Source: CAWEBF01 sp963807235
Lineage (GTDB): Bacteria > Acidobacteriota > Vicinamibacteria > Vicinamibacterales > UBA2999
NCBI GenBank assembly: GCA_963807235.1
Contig: CAWEBF010000009.1
Coordinates: 558,001 to 622,000, forward strand
Direction of reading: 5' to 3'
DNA: 64,000 nucleotides
Positions 30,414 to 39,738 of this stretch are shown one piece after another (within the stretch, counting starts at the first letter, position 1; every line of letters begins with the position of its first letter). Below the pieces are notes generated by a model that saw only the letters and a program-made list of their open reading frames with translations, was not told the origin of the DNA and made no database searches. Both the position numbers and the translations under genes were made by a program.

Positions 30414-32071
30414 TCACCGAGCCCATCCCGAGCGCGATTTGAACGGCAGGGCGCGCGCGATCGATTGCGACGCCACCGGCTTGCCCTCGCGAACGCGGGT
30501 CAGCGACACCGCCATCACCGTGAACGGCCCCGTAGTGGCGGCACGTCCCCGTTCGGCACCGGTCACATCGCTGAGCGTGAGCTCGAGCGCCAGCCCCTGC
30601 TCGGTGTCCCGGATCAGCTGCCGGCGCTCGCGCGCGTTCTCTGAGGGCAGGGCCAATGCATAGCCCGTCGCTCCAAGAGCCTGATCGTCGGAACCGGCGC
30701 GGTCGAACGCCGCCCACTCGAGCGCGAAGCCTGTAGGATCGAACGCCTCGCGCAACCGGGGAGCGAACAGCGTCGCCGTGTCGCCGTCCGGCGGAACCAA
30801 CTCCAGGCGCGCGACCACGGCCTCGATCTCGGCAATCCGGCCGCCTTGGACCTTGAGTCGCGCAGCCACCGCGCCGGGCACGTCGTTTTCGGTGATGCCC
30901 ACCAGGACGCCGGCCGTGCCACTGCCCGCGTCCACCGCCACCCGTCGCTCGGCACTCACCGCGGTGATCGTGCTCCAGATACCCTTCCCCACCGGCAACA
31001 CCTGGCCGTTTTCGGTGTACCGCAGGCCGGGAGCTTCGAACATCGCGTCGCGCCGCTTGGTCGTGAGCGCGTCGAGCCAGCGGGCGACCACCGACGTCAG
31101 GCACTCGCGATCGCAGCCAGCCGCCTCCGTCCTGGATCCGCTCGAGGACGCGCCACCCGCCGCGTCGGCCGCGGATGCGGGACGCGTCCCATAGGGGTAT
31201 TCGGCCAGCGTCACCTCGATGAAGCGGATCTTGCCGCGCTCGAACCGGAAGACCTCCGCCGCCTGCAGCGTGCGCGGCACGGAGAGGTACGGCGGCACGC
31301 GCGGCATGGTCCCATCGCCGGCGTACTCCTGCGCGAGGCGCCATCGTGGTCCAGCAGCGCGACCGCGAACACCGTCTGCCGCTCGTCGTCCACCACGGCG
31401 TAGCGTCGATCTCGGACGCGCGTGACGAACGGCCCGAAGCCCGCCTCGAACTGTGAACGGCAGCCCAGGCCCGCGGTGTTGGCGTGCTCCATCCGCTCGC
31501 AATCGGCAGCCAGGAAGTCGTATCCGCCGCTGGAGTCATGCCGCTCCATGCGGGAGTAATACTCATCCACCGTGGCCAGGAGCGCCTGCCGCGGCACGCG
31601 CTCCGACGCCGGCACAGTCGCCAGGGTCGGATCGCGAGGCAGGGCCAGTTCCTCGTAGCGGCCGGCACCCGCGGTGTCGCGCACCATCATCGACTCGACG
31701 TGGGTGATCGCCCGATTGGTCACCTGGAGCGTGAGGTTCAGCAGGACCTTCGCGTCGCCTTCTTCCACCACCACAATCGCCGCCACGCGCCCCGCGGAAG
31801 GATCCGCCACGAAGTGGCGGTAGCCGCCGACGCCGGTGATGCTCGTCCAGGTGCCTTCGCCGATGGCGAGCGGCTGCATGTCCTCCACGAAGGTGGCGCC
31901 AAACGCGAGCGGTGCCCCCGACGGATTGCGGGCCACGAGCGCGCGCAGATAGCTCGTGACGAGGTCCTCGAGGCACGCACGGTCGCACGGAGGCTCGCGC
32001 TCCTCCGGCGCCGGCCGCGGGCTGCATGCTCCCAGCGCGAGCACCGCGGCGAGCGTGCCCAGGGAAATCAG
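30414..32071 (-). CDS. Lipoprotein with two copies of an unknown domain, start disrupted
   Basis: About 550 residues with one break near 31345. A lipobox is clear (TLAAVLALGACS). Two homologous domains follow: the first has CDRACLEDLVTSYLRALVA and LAIGEGTWTSITGVGGY, the second CDRECLTSVVARWLDALTT and LPVGKGIWSTITAVSAE. Each resembles an NTF2/SnoaL-like cup with a CDRxCL opening. A third, tail domain ends KSRSGWAR. There is no ATG, GTG or TTG before the signal helix in this frame; a half copy of the palindromic repeat lies exactly there (32065-32086), so the real start seems lost or replaced. Function unknown. Confidence 0.65.
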
Positions 32072-32086
32072 GCCCGACCCCCTTAC
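32065..32086. repeat. Half copy of the GGGGYCGGGCCTAATT palindrome
   Basis: On the minus strand GTAAGGGGGTCGGG followed by CCTGATTT matches one arm of the repeat at 30340 with few changes; no opposing arm is present. It covers the expected start region of the lipoprotein gene. Confidence 0.75.
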
Positions 32087-32093
32087 GGTTTTG

Positions 32094-34196
32094 TTAGCGG
32101 GGCGGGAGGGCGTAAACGATGTAGGCACCTTGCACAGGGGGGGGACCGCCCGCGCGTCCACCGCGACCGCGTGCCGCGCCGGCTGCGCCCTGCGCAGCGG
32201 CCGCTTCGGGCGCGGCATTGGCCGGCGGCTGTTGAGGCGGTCCGCCGAACCGAATGGAAAACCCTCCGGTTCCGGCGGAGACCGGGAACGCGATGAACTG
32301 GCGTCCGTTCACCTCGTAAGTGGCCGGCACGCCCTCGGAGCCCGTGGGCAGATCGGCACGCCACACCACCTTGCCCGAGTCTCGGTCGTAGGCGCGGACC
32401 GTGCGATCGGACGCCGTGGCCACGAATACCAATCCTCCGGCCGTGACCAGCGGACCGCCGCGCGGCATGTGCGACCCCGAATCGTCAGGAATCCCGCTGC
32501 CGGGCGGCGCCATCACGCCGCCGTGCGGCACCCGCCACTTCATGTCGCCCGTGTTCAGGTCGTAGGCCGTGATGTGCGACCAGGGCGGGCCAATGGCGGT
32601 CATGCCGCTCGTCGGGCTGAGCATGAAATCGTACGGCGAGGTATACCGGATGGGCCCCTTGGCCGACGCGTCCTTGGCCTCGGCGATGAGCTGCGCCGCC
32701 TGATCCTTGGTGATGATCGGCTGCGCCGGGCCCCCGCCCAGGGCGCCGCCCGCGGTCGGCTCATCGTTGCTGCGCACGAGACGCAGCATCACCGGCATGT
32801 TCTTCGACACGACGTAGAACTCGCCCCGCACGGGATCCACGGCGCCGCTGCCCCAGTTGGCGCCACCGTTGTGGCCGGGCATCGACACGGATCCCTGCAG
32901 GCTCGGCGGCGTGAAGAGACCCTCGTTACGCGAGTTGCGCAGACGCTCGCGCAGATAGTCCTTCTCGGCCTGGGGCAGGAAGGGGTTGATGTCCTTCTCC
33001 GTGAACGACTGGACCGTGAACGGCGCGGGCTTCACCGGCACGGGCTGCGTGGGCCACGTCACTTCTCCCGGCACGTCGGTCTGCGGCACGGGCCGCTCCT
33101 CGATCGGGAAGAAGGGTGTGCCCGTGACGCGATCGAACACGAAGATGTAGCCGTGCTTGGTGGCCTGGGCCACCACGTCCACGTTGCGCCCGTTCTGCCG
33201 CAGCGTGAGGAGCTTCGGCGACTGCGGCAGGTCGAAGTCCCAGAGGTCATGGTGCACGAGCTGGTGATGCCACAGCCGCTTGCCGGTGCGCGCGTCCAAC
33301 GCCACCAGGCTGTTGCCGAAGAGATTCGCGCCCTGCCGGTTGCCGCCGTAGAAATCGAACCGGGCGGTGCCGAACGGGATGAAGGCGATGCCCCGCTGCT
33401 CGTCGATTGTCAGCTCGCTCCAGTTGTGGACGCCGCCGGCCGTGCGAAACGCGCCCTCGGGCCACGTGTCGTACCCGAACTCGCCCGGGTGCGGAATGCT
33501 GTGGAACGTCCAGAGGATCTTGCCGGTGCGGACGTCATAGGCCTGCACGTCGGCGGGCGTCGATTCATAGCCCGCGCCCTGCGCCGGCAGCGAGATGATG
33601 ATCACGTTCTCGAAGATGCGGCCGGGGTTGCTGGTCTGCAGTGGATTGCGGGCCGGCCGCCAGAGTGCATTGCGCAGATCCACCCGGCCGTTGGTGCCGA
33701 ACGACGTGACGGTCTGGCCCGTGCGGGCGTCGATCGCGGTCAGGTTCCCGGCATTCAGATACAGCAGCCGCCGATCCGAGCGATCGGGACTTTCCCAGTA
33801 GTTGAGCCCGCGGGCGCCGATGCCGCCCTGGTTGGGATGCGTCCAGATCTCCTTCCCGGTGCCGGCGTCCAGCGCCACGATGGCGTTGCCCGTGCCCTGC
33901 ACGAACATCACGTTGTCGATGACGATCGGGTTGAAGATCACGTTGCCCGTGACCGGATAGGTCCACGCAACCTGCAGCTGGGACACATTGGTCTTGTTGA
34001 TCTGGTTGAGCGCGGAATACTGCGAGGAGTGCGAGCCGCCGCCATACGCCGTCCATTGGGTGTACGGCCGGGCGTTCCCCGATCGGCCTGCGCGTCCGTT
34101 TCCGGACTGCGCAACCACGACCGCGCCGATTGCCGCGACGCCGAGCACCACCAGCCCCAGCCGCGCGCCGCGAATCGATCTCACACCCTGGATCAT
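32094..34196 (-). CDS. PQQ-dependent dehydrogenase-like quinoprotein (eight-bladed propeller)
   Basis: About 700 residues, exported by a signal anchor (RLGLVVLGVAAIGAVVVAQ). Propeller repeats are plain: GNAIVALDAGTGKEIWTHPN, NLTAIDARTGQTVTSFGTN, QAYDVRTGKILWTFHSI, NSLVALDARTGKRLWHHQLV, with the active-site-type VHHDLWDFDLPQSPKL and IEERPVPQTDVPGE. There is no CxxCH, so it would pass electrons to a separate carrier or the quinone pool, as glucose-dehydrogenase-type proteins do. The C-terminus has an Ala/Pro/Gly/Arg low-complexity insert before AYIVYALPPR. ATG 34196 is chosen for its GGAGG 8 bases upstream. Substrate unknown, likely an alcohol or sugar. No breaks. Confidence 0.88.
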   Translation of the reverse strand: MIQGVRSIRGARLGLVVLGVAAIGAVVVAQSGNGRAGRSGNARPYTQWTAYGGGSHSSQYSALNQINKTNVSQLQVAWTYPVTGNVIFNPIVIDNVMFVQGTGNAIVALDAGTGKEIWTHPNQGGIGARGLNYWESPDRSDRRLLYLNAGNLTAIDARTGQTVTSFGTNGRVDLRNALWRPARNPLQTSNPGRIFENVIIISLPAQGAGYESTPADVQAYDVRTGKILWTFHSIPHPGEFGYDTWPEGAFRTAGGVHNWSELTIDEQRGIAFIPFGTARFDFYGGNRQGANLFGNSLVALDARTGKRLWHHQLVHHDLWDFDLPQSPKLLTLRQNGRNVDVVAQATKHGYIFVFDRVTGTPFFPIEERPVPQTDVPGEVTWPTQPVPVKPAPFTVQSFTEKDINPFLPQAEKDYLRERLRNSRNEGLFTPPSLQGSVSMPGHNGGANWGSGAVDPVRGEFYVVSKNMPVMLRLVRSNDEPTAGGALGGGPAQPIITKDQAAQLIAEAKDASAKGPIRYTSPYDFMLSPTSGMTAIGPPWSHITAYDLNTGDMKWRVPHGGVMAPPGSGIPDDSGSHMPRGGPLVTAGGLVFVATASDRTVRAYDRDSGKVVWRADLPTGSEGVPATYEVNGRQFIAFPVSAGTGGFSIRFGGPPQQPPANAAPEAAAAQGAAGAARGRGGRAGGPPPVQGAYIVYALPPR

Positions 34197-34251
34197 GCCC
34201 CGGACCTCCGCCATATGATACGCCGGAGGCATGAGTCCGGCGTCGCGGCGG

Positions 34252-35580
34252 TTACCGCGCGTCCACGTCCTTCTCCCACTCCGCGATCAGGGGCCGCAGG
34301 GTGCGGGCGATGTCCTGGCGCGTTCGCGCGAGATCGTTGCGCTCGCCTGGATCGTCGCGCAGGTTGAACACCATCACGTTGGGTCCGTCGGCCAGCACTT
34401 TCCAGTCGCCGCGTCTGACCGCGCGCTGCGTGCGTGAATTGGGCAGCGTGTTGCGGAAGAACAGCGTCCGCTCGAACGGCTGCACCTTCCCCTCCAGCAC
34501 GGGCAACAGATCCACGCCGTCCAGTTTGGCGTCGGCCGGCACCACGGCACCGGTCGCGGCCAGGAGCGTCGCCGTGAGGTCCATCGTGATTCCCGCCTGC
34601 GCGCTGGTGCGCCGCGCCGGGATGCGCGCGGGCCAGCGGGCAATCATCGGCACGCGCACGCCACCCTCCCACACGGTGTCCTTGCGGTGGAAGAACGGCG
34701 CGTTTCGCGACAGCCACTCGCCGCCGTTGTCCTGCGTGTAGATCACCAGCGTGTTGCGCGACAGACCGTGGCGATCGAGCGCCGCGAGAATCTTCCCCAC
34801 GCCCTGATCGGCCCGTTCGAGGATCGCCACGTAATCCTGGCGCGTGCTGGTGTCACTGTCCTGCGGCTGCACGAAGCGCGCGTTGTTCGGAGCCACCGAC
34901 GGTTTATCAGGCACCTGGAACGGCCAGTGCGCCGCGTTGTACGCCACCTCGAGGAAGAACGGCCGTTCCCTGTTGTCGTCGATGAATTTGACCGACCGGT
35001 CCGTGATCAGATCGGTCATGTAGCCTTCCACGTGGACCGGCGCGTCGTTCTCGTACAGGTCGTGGTTGCCGCCCTGATCCGTGTGCTGGTAGTAGTCCAC
35101 CAGGCCCGACAGAAAGCCCCAGAAATAGTCGAAGCCGTGCGCCTTGGGGCGGAACTCCGTCTTGTAGCCCAGGTGCCACTTCCCGACCAGGCCCGTGGTG
35201 TAGCCGGCGTTCTTGATGAGTTGCGGCAGCGACCGCCCGGTGGCTGGAAGCCCCCGCTCCCCGTCGGCCGACTTCGGCCCCCCGAGCGGACGCTGGATGC
35301 CCGCCCGCTGGTAGTAGCGGCCCGAGATGAGGGCCGTGCGCGTCGGCGAACAACTGGGCGCGGCATAGAAGTCCGTGAGCCGCATGCCCTCGCGCGCCAG
35401 GCGATCGATGTTCGGCGTCTTGACGTCGGGTGCGCCGTAGCTGCCCAAGTCGCCGTAGCCCACGTCGTCGGTGATGATCAGGACGACGTTCGGCTTCCCA
35501 GCGGTCCCCTGCTGGGCGTACGCCGCCGCGGGTATGACAAGCAGGGCCGCGATCACGGCCCCGAAAAGTGGTTTCAGCAC
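34252..35580 (-). CDS. Exported type-I sulfatase
   Basis: About 442 residues, periplasmic. A signal peptide (FGAVIAALLVIPAAAYAQ) is followed by the metal site PNVVLIITDDVGYGDLGSYG and the formylglycine motif CSPTRTALISGRYYQR (Cys that must be oxidised by a maturase), then GLVGKWHLGY, the HTDQGGNHD and TQDNGGEW loops, and RKDTVWEGGVRVPMIARWPA. It would remove sulfate esters from polysaccharide or other organics. GTG 35580 is preferred; the ATG at 35622 would overlap the upstream esterase gene by 35 bases and add a non-signal-like head. No maturase gene is in this window. Confidence 0.9.
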   Translation of the reverse strand: MLKPLFGAVIAALLVIPAAAYAQQGTAGKPNVVLIITDDVGYGDLGSYGAPDVKTPNIDRLAREGMRLTDFYAAPSCSPTRTALISGRYYQRAGIQRPLGGPKSADGERGLPATGRSLPQLIKNAGYTTGLVGKWHLGYKTEFRPKAHGFDYFWGFLSGLVDYYQHTDQGGNHDLYENDAPVHVEGYMTDLITDRSVKFIDDNRERPFFLEVAYNAAHWPFQVPDKPSVAPNNARFVQPQDSDTSTRQDYVAILERADQGVGKILAALDRHGLSRNTLVIYTQDNGGEWLSRNAPFFHRKDTVWEGGVRVPMIARWPARIPARRTSAQAGITMDLTATLLAATGAVVPADAKLDGVDLLPVLEGKVQPFERTLFFRNTLPNSRTQRAVRRGDWKVLADGPNVMVFNLRDDPGERNDLARTRQDIARTLRPLIAEWEKDVDAR

Positions 35581-35587
35581 GAGGATC

Positions 35588-37237
35588 CTAGTTGCGCATT
35601 TGTCGCGCGTAAGCAGCGTCATAGAAGGACAGCTTCGCGGACGGCGGTGTGGGCTCCAGCCCGATCGAGTCGCCCAGCACCATCACGCGACCGCCGGCGT
35701 GATCCTTGTACACGGGCCACATCGGGAGGCCCGGACCGTTGGGATCGCCCTTGGTCGCGAAGTTGACCCAGTAGGACGACATCGTCTCAGCGATCTTCTT
35801 GTCGGTCTCGTCCCAATTGAGCCCGGTGGGGTTGTTGAAGGCGTATTGGATCTCGACCGTGTGCGAGGAGCCGCGGGCCGACGGCTTGCCGTCGGCTGTC
35901 CGCGGCACCCGTGTGAAGTAGTAGGCGTAGGACTTCTTCCCGCGCTTGTTCTGCGTGGCGGCCCACTGACGCATGTTCCAGTTGGTCTCGTCCGAGTACG
36001 ACGCGAGATAGGACGAGGCGGCTTCGGCATCGGTGCCCGCGACATAGAGCTTCAAGTAGGGCTCGGCCAGCTCGCCGAAGCGCTGCTGCGCGCGCGCCTT
36101 GAAGCCATCGGCGGACGTGGCCGGACCGCCGGGGAAGAACGTGCCTTCGTCGGCGTTCGACCCGGCCAGAAGCTCCACTTCGTTCTGCCGGCCCCGCGCG
36201 TAGGTGATCGACAGGTCTTCGGGAATCAGATAGCCGTCGATGACGAGGTTCGCCGGAGCGCGGAGGCCCGCCGCCACTTCCTCGGTGGTCTTCGCGCGGA
36301 GGTCGGCGATCGACGCCACGCCCATGTCGGCCATCGCCTTCGCACCCGCCTGTTCGAACTGCGCCAACGGGGTCGTCCGCCCCATCGTGAGGCCCATGTA
36401 GCCACCGCTCTGCGCGATGGCCCGCTTGAAGAGGCCTTTGGCCTGCGCCGATCCCACCAGCGCGCCGATCATGTTGGCGCCCGCGGACTCGCCGAAGATC
36501 GTCACGTTGTCCGGGTCGCCGCCGAACGCGCGGATGTTGCGCTTCACCCAGTTCAGCGCGGCCAGCGCGTCCATCATCCCGTAGTTGCCCGAGGCGTTCC
36601 GGCCCGACTCCTTGCTCAACTCGGGATGCGCGAAGAACCCGAACTGGCCGAGCCGGTAGTTGAACGTCACCACCACGGGTCCCTTGGCCGAAAGCCGGTC
36701 GCCGTCGTAGCGCTGCTCCGAGCCCGAGCCGCCCGTGAAGCCACCACCGTAGATCCACACCATCACCGGCCGGCGATCCGACGCGTTCGTGGCGCTGGTC
36801 CACACGTTCAGGTACAGGCAGTCCTCAGCCGCCGGGGGCTGCGGCACGGGCGCGGGAGCCGCAACGGGCGCCGGCGCTGCGGCGGGAGCAGCTGCGGGCG
36901 CAGGTGCGCCTGGGGCGCCTGGGGCGCCGCCGCGGCCACGGCCAGCAGCCGCGCCACGGCCGCCGCCGAATCCACCGCCGGCGATGCAGCGGTTCCCGAA
37001 GGCGTCGCCAGCGCGCACGCCTTCCCAATTGGCGGCGGGCTGCGGGGCGCGCCAGCGGTTTGCGCCCACGGGCGCCGCGGCGAACGGAATGCCCTTGAAG
37101 GCGCGCACTCCGGCGCTGATGCCAGCCGCGCTCGACACGATCCCGTTCTCCACGCGAACCTGGTCGGGGATCGCCGCTGAGATGCTCGCGACGACCGCAA
37201 CGGACACGGCAACGATCCCGCCCACAATCACTCTCAT
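35588..37237 (-). CDS. Exported type-B carboxylesterase
   Basis: About 549 residues, signal peptide at the N-terminus (IVGGIVAVSVAVVASISAAI). Family motifs: FKGIPFAAAPVGANRWRAPQ, EDCLYLNVWTS, oxyanion GGGFTGGSGS, nucleophile FGESAGANMIG, LAGSNADEGTFF with the acid residue region, and SSHTVEIQYAF with the catalytic His. Between GFGGGRGAAAGRG and EDCLYLNVW lies a 45-residue Ala/Pro/Gly insert, absent from most relatives. The second of two ATGs (37237) is chosen as AGGAG sits 6 bases before it. It would hydrolyse carboxylic esters; with the adjacent sulfatase it suggests breakdown of decorated polymers. Confidence 0.9.
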   Translation of the reverse strand: MRVIVGGIVAVSVAVVASISAAIPDQVRVENGIVSSAAGISAGVRAFKGIPFAAAPVGANRWRAPQPAANWEGVRAGDAFGNRCIAGGGFGGGRGAAAGRGRGGAPGAPGAPAPAAAPAAAPAPVAAPAPVPQPPAAEDCLYLNVWTSATNASDRRPVMVWIYGGGFTGGSGSEQRYDGDRLSAKGPVVVTFNYRLGQFGFFAHPELSKESGRNASGNYGMMDALAALNWVKRNIRAFGGDPDNVTIFGESAGANMIGALVGSAQAKGLFKRAIAQSGGYMGLTMGRTTPLAQFEQAGAKAMADMGVASIADLRAKTTEEVAAGLRAPANLVIDGYLIPEDLSITYARGRQNEVELLAGSNADEGTFFPGGPATSADGFKARAQQRFGELAEPYLKLYVAGTDAEAASSYLASYSDETNWNMRQWAATQNKRGKKSYAYYFTRVPRTADGKPSARGSSHTVEIQYAFNNPTGLNWDETDKKIAETMSSYWVNFATKGDPNGPGLPMWPVYKDHAGGRVMVLGDSIGLEPTPPSAKLSFYDAAYARQMRN

Positions 37238-37254
37238 CGTCATCTCCTCGGCTC

Positions 37255-37326
37255 GGCTCCAGTCTCCGGTCTACCGGTCTCCGGTCTCCAGTTCTTCCTA
37301 AAGCCTAGAGCCTAGAGCCCGGAGCC
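37255..37326. repeat. Heptad tandem-repeat array, locus 3
   Basis: Units CCAGTCT-CCGGTCT-A-CCGGTCT-CCGGTCT-CCAGTTC, then TTCCTAA and AGCCTAG-AGCCTAG-AGCCCGG-AGCC. Same two unit types, order and TTCCTA junction as locus 1 (18456). It lies between two minus-strand genes. Confidence 0.87.
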
Positions 37327-37337
37327 TCGACGAGCGC

Positions 37338-38336
37338 TCACTTCGCGCCCCTCTCCTTCGTGCGCTCGGCGCTCAGGATATTCCGCATCGCGTAATTGCC
37401 CTCGTGGCACGCGTACTCGAACAGATGATAGTTGTCGTCTCGCCGCCACGGAAACGCGATCGTCCAGGGGCGCGTCCACGTCTCGGGGTCGTCGATGGTC
37501 GCCTCGTACTGGAGCGTGGTGGCGTCCACGCGCGTGAAGCGCTCGGTGATGGTGGCCGCCGCGGAATGCTGCCCGCCGGGACCAATGGCGGTGCGATTCG
37601 TGAGGTTCGTCGTGCGAACCACCAGCGTGTTGCCGTCCCACCGGCCGCGCGAATCGCCCAGATAGGTTCGGACTGAGGAGCCGACGTGCGGCCGGCCGTC
37701 GAGCGGAATGACGCGCGCCTCGTGAATCATCTCGTTGCGCAGCACCACGTACCCCGGAGCCTGGATGATCTCGTTGCCCGCGTTGTAGACGGTCGGCAGG
37801 ATCGATCCGATGAGGCCGCGGGTCAGGCAACGGTCCCACAGGCTCCGGTCTTCCCACGAATCCGCAGGCCCCCTGGCGCGACGCGCCTGCTGCAGCGCCG
37901 CCACGCGCTGGCGCCCGGCGGCGGTCAGCGCCGGCACGCGGCCGTCGGGTGGATCGACCACGAAGGACGCTTGTCGCGTGGCCTTGCCGCGCTCGAGCCA
38001 ATGCGGAGGCGGCGAGGTGGCCGAACCCACTTCGCCGGCATTCGAGGTGTCGGCGGTCTCCACCTCGAACTCGGCGTTGTCGGTCTCGAGCTGCCGCTGC
38101 GCCTGCTCGGCGCGAGCCTTGAACTCGGCCTCGGTCAAGGTATTGCGCGTGCCGAATTCGGCCGGGCGCTGGAACGGCGTGCCCAGGAAGTCCGTGGTCG
38201 GCCACACGCCCTGCAGATCCGGATCGCCCCACGGCGTCCGCGGAGGCTGGTACGGAGCCGGCCCGCTCTGCGCCACGAGCGCGACGGACGACGCCGCGAA
38301 GACCAGCGCCGCTCCCCAGGCTAGTTGTCGAGGCAT
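37338..38336 (-). CDS. Secreted protein of unknown function, acidobacterial family
   Basis: 332 residues. A signal peptide (MPRQLAWGAALVFAASSVAL) is followed by RTPWGDPDLQGVWPTTDFLG, FVVDPPDGRVPALTAAGRQR, LWDRCLTRGLIGSILPTVYN, GDSRGRWDGNTLVVRTTNLT and ending YHLFEYACHEGNYAMRNILS. It is closely related to 42792 and more distantly to 24467. The PDLQGxW opening, the WDGNTLVV strand and the FEYxCHEGNxAMRN end are conserved. No enzyme motif is seen. A heptad array lies downstream of its stop codon. Divergent from the cytochrome at 38441. Confidence 0.82.
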   Translation of the reverse strand: MPRQLAWGAALVFAASSVALVAQSGPAPYQPPRTPWGDPDLQGVWPTTDFLGTPFQRPAEFGTRNTLTEAEFKARAEQAQRQLETDNAEFEVETADTSNAGEVGSATSPPPHWLERGKATRQASFVVDPPDGRVPALTAAGRQRVAALQQARRARGPADSWEDRSLWDRCLTRGLIGSILPTVYNAGNEIIQAPGYVVLRNEMIHEARVIPLDGRPHVGSSVRTYLGDSRGRWDGNTLVVRTTNLTNRTAIGPGGQHSAAATITERFTRVDATTLQYEATIDDPETWTRPWTIAFPWRRDDNYHLFEYACHEGNYAMRNILSAERTKERGAK

Positions 38337-38427
38337 CGGTGTTCTCCCCGTCGCCCTTCTACTTGGAACCCGACTAGGCTGTCAACCAACGAGCGCCGGG
38401 ATCCGGGCGCACAACGGCCCGATCGAT

Positions 38428-38433
38428 TACAAT
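38428..38433 (+). promoter_or_regulatory. Putative -10 element for a leaderless cytochrome transcript
   Basis: TACAAT ends exactly 7 bases before the ATG at 38441, the same geometry as at 28424. Transcription would start at the start codon. No clear -35 box. Confidence 0.5.
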
Positions 38434-38440
38434 CTCGCGA

Positions 38441-38884
38441 ATGACAAAGGCCTGCTTCAGTGTCGTAGCGGGCGCGGCGCTGACGCTCTCGTGCACGCCG
38501 AGCGCGCCCCCTACCCCCTATAAGCCTGTCGCCACCGTCGTGGAATTGATGGAGGGCACGGTTCAGCCGGCGGCCGAGATTTTCTGGGGCTCGGTCTCCA
38601 CGACCATCAGCGCCGCGGGAATCGACGAGAAGTATCCCAAGACCGACGAGGAGTGGGAGCACGTCTGGGGCGGTGCGATGACCATCGCGGAGTCGGGCAA
38701 CCTGCTGATGATGCCGTCGCGCGCCAAGGACGAGGAGTGGATGCGCCTGTCGGCCGCCCTGGTGGATGTCGGCGTGGAAGGCGCAAAAGCGGCCAAGACC
38801 CGGAACCCGGAGACGGTCCTCGAGGTGGGCGAGAAGATCTACAACGTCTGCACCGAGTGCCACATGAAGTACATCACCGAATAA
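38441..38884 (+). CDS. Mono-haem c-type cytochrome lipoprotein, class-II-like
   Basis: 147 residues. A lipoprotein signal (FSVVAGAALTLSCTPSAP) is followed by a four-helix-bundle-like body: VVELMEGTVQPAAEIFWGS, WEHVWGGAMTIAESGNLLMM, VDVGVEGAKAAKTRNPETVL, and a single haem site near the C-terminus, NVCTECHMKYITE. The late CxxCH is that of class-II (c-prime-like) cytochromes. A paralogue stands at 55420. Likely a membrane-tethered periplasmic electron carrier. No SD sequence before the ATG, consistent with a leaderless message. Confidence 0.82.
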   Translation: MTKACFSVVAGAALTLSCTPSAPPTPYKPVATVVELMEGTVQPAAEIFWGSVSTTISAAGIDEKYPKTDEEWEHVWGGAMTIAESGNLLMMPSRAKDEEWMRLSAALVDVGVEGAKAAKTRNPETVLEVGEKIYNVCTECHMKYITE

Positions 38885-38912
38885 GAGCGTCACGGCCCGG
38901 CCACATCGGGGG

Positions 38913-38940
38913 TTGACACAAGTCTGACGTGGTGTAAGAT
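38913..38940 (+). promoter_or_regulatory. Sigma-70-type promoter of the padR-ABC operon
   Basis: TTGACA (38913-38918), a 16-base spacer and TAAGAT (38935-38940), then 10 bases to the GTG start at 38951, so the leader would be only 3-4 bases. TTGACAC and GTGTAA within it form an imperfect dyad that could be an operator for the PadR protein it drives. Confidence 0.65.
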
Positions 38941-38950
38941 ACGCGCCACC

Positions 38951-39262
38951 GTGGGCGCGAACCTCCCTTCCATCTCGACAACCGAAGCGCTGGTGATGGA
39001 CCTGCTGCGCGACGGCGAGCGCTTCGGGCTGGAGCTCGTGGACCAGTCGGCCGGCTCCCTCAAGCGCGGATCCGTCTACGTCATCCTGGCGCGCATGGAG
39101 GCCAAGGGGTTCGTCACGTCTCGTCTCGACGACAGTCCTCAACCCCCGGCGGGTGCGACACGGCGCCTGTATGCGGCCACCGGATACGGCCAGCAGGTGC
39201 ATCACGCCTACGGACTCCTGCGCCAGGCGCTCGCCTTGCGGCCGGCGGCGGTGCGATCGTGA
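38951..39262 (+). CDS. PadR-family transcriptional regulator
   Basis: 103 residues, a winged helix: LPSISTTEALVMDLLRDGER, FGLELVDQSAGSLKRGSVYVI with the recognition helix, ARMEAKGFVTSRLDDSP as wing, and TRRLYAATGYG. Short PadR proteins of this sort usually repress a linked transporter. Here three transporter genes follow with overlapping stops and starts (GTGA). GTG 38951 is the only start consistent with the promoter. Confidence 0.85.
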   Translation: MGANLPSISTTEALVMDLLRDGERFGLELVDQSAGSLKRGSVYVILARMEAKGFVTSRLDDSPQPPAGATRRLYAATGYGQQVHHAYGLLRQALALRPAAVRS

Positions 39263-39696
39263 CGCCGCGCCTCATCGACTGGCTCGGGCGCTCGCTGCTC
39301 CACGAACGCACGCTGGCGCTCATCCTCGAGCCCGCACTGGCCGACTTGTCGTTCGAGACCGCCGAGCCCGGGACCGGCTGGCGGTCGCAAGCCAGGCTGG
39401 GACCGTGGGTGGCGTTCGTGCTGGCCGTCTGGCACGACATCGTCTGGGACCCGCGCGGTCCGGCGTGGGGCCGATCGCTGCGCGCCCTCGGCACTCTGGC
39501 GCTCGTCGTCGCGTCGTATCACGCCTCGATGCTGACGCTGATGCTGGGCTTCGAGTCGAGGTGGCGCGCGGGCTTCACCCAACAGCTCGCCGCCGTCGTC
39601 TCGGGCCAGTCGGTCACGCTGCTCATGGCGATCACGTTCGCTTTCGGCGTCGCGTGGGTGGCACGCCGTGCGCACCTCGCCGACGGTCCTCCCTGA
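39259..39696 (+). CDS. Membrane protein in the padR-ABC operon
   Basis: 145 residues, two or three helices (LRALGTLALVVASYHASMLT and SVTLLMAITFAFGVAWVA), preceded by a cytosolic head ending GWRSQARLGPWVAFVLAVWHD. GTG 39259 overlaps the padR stop as GTGA. The pattern of a short membrane protein after PadR is common in Acidobacteriota; its function is unknown. Confidence 0.7.
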   Translation: MTPRLIDWLGRSLLHERTLALILEPALADLSFETAEPGTGWRSQARLGPWVAFVLAVWHDIVWDPRGPAWGRSLRALGTLALVVASYHASMLTLMLGFESRWRAGFTQQLAAVVSGQSVTLLMAITFAFGVAWVARRAHLADGPP

Positions 39697-39738
39697 GTCC
39701 GCCAAGCCGGCTCGCACCCTCACGGCAGGAGCACCGCG

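Noticed and set aside
31956..34367. 803-codon open frame opposite the PQQ protein
   Set aside because: Shadow of a strongly conserved propeller gene; no recognisable domain and biased composition.
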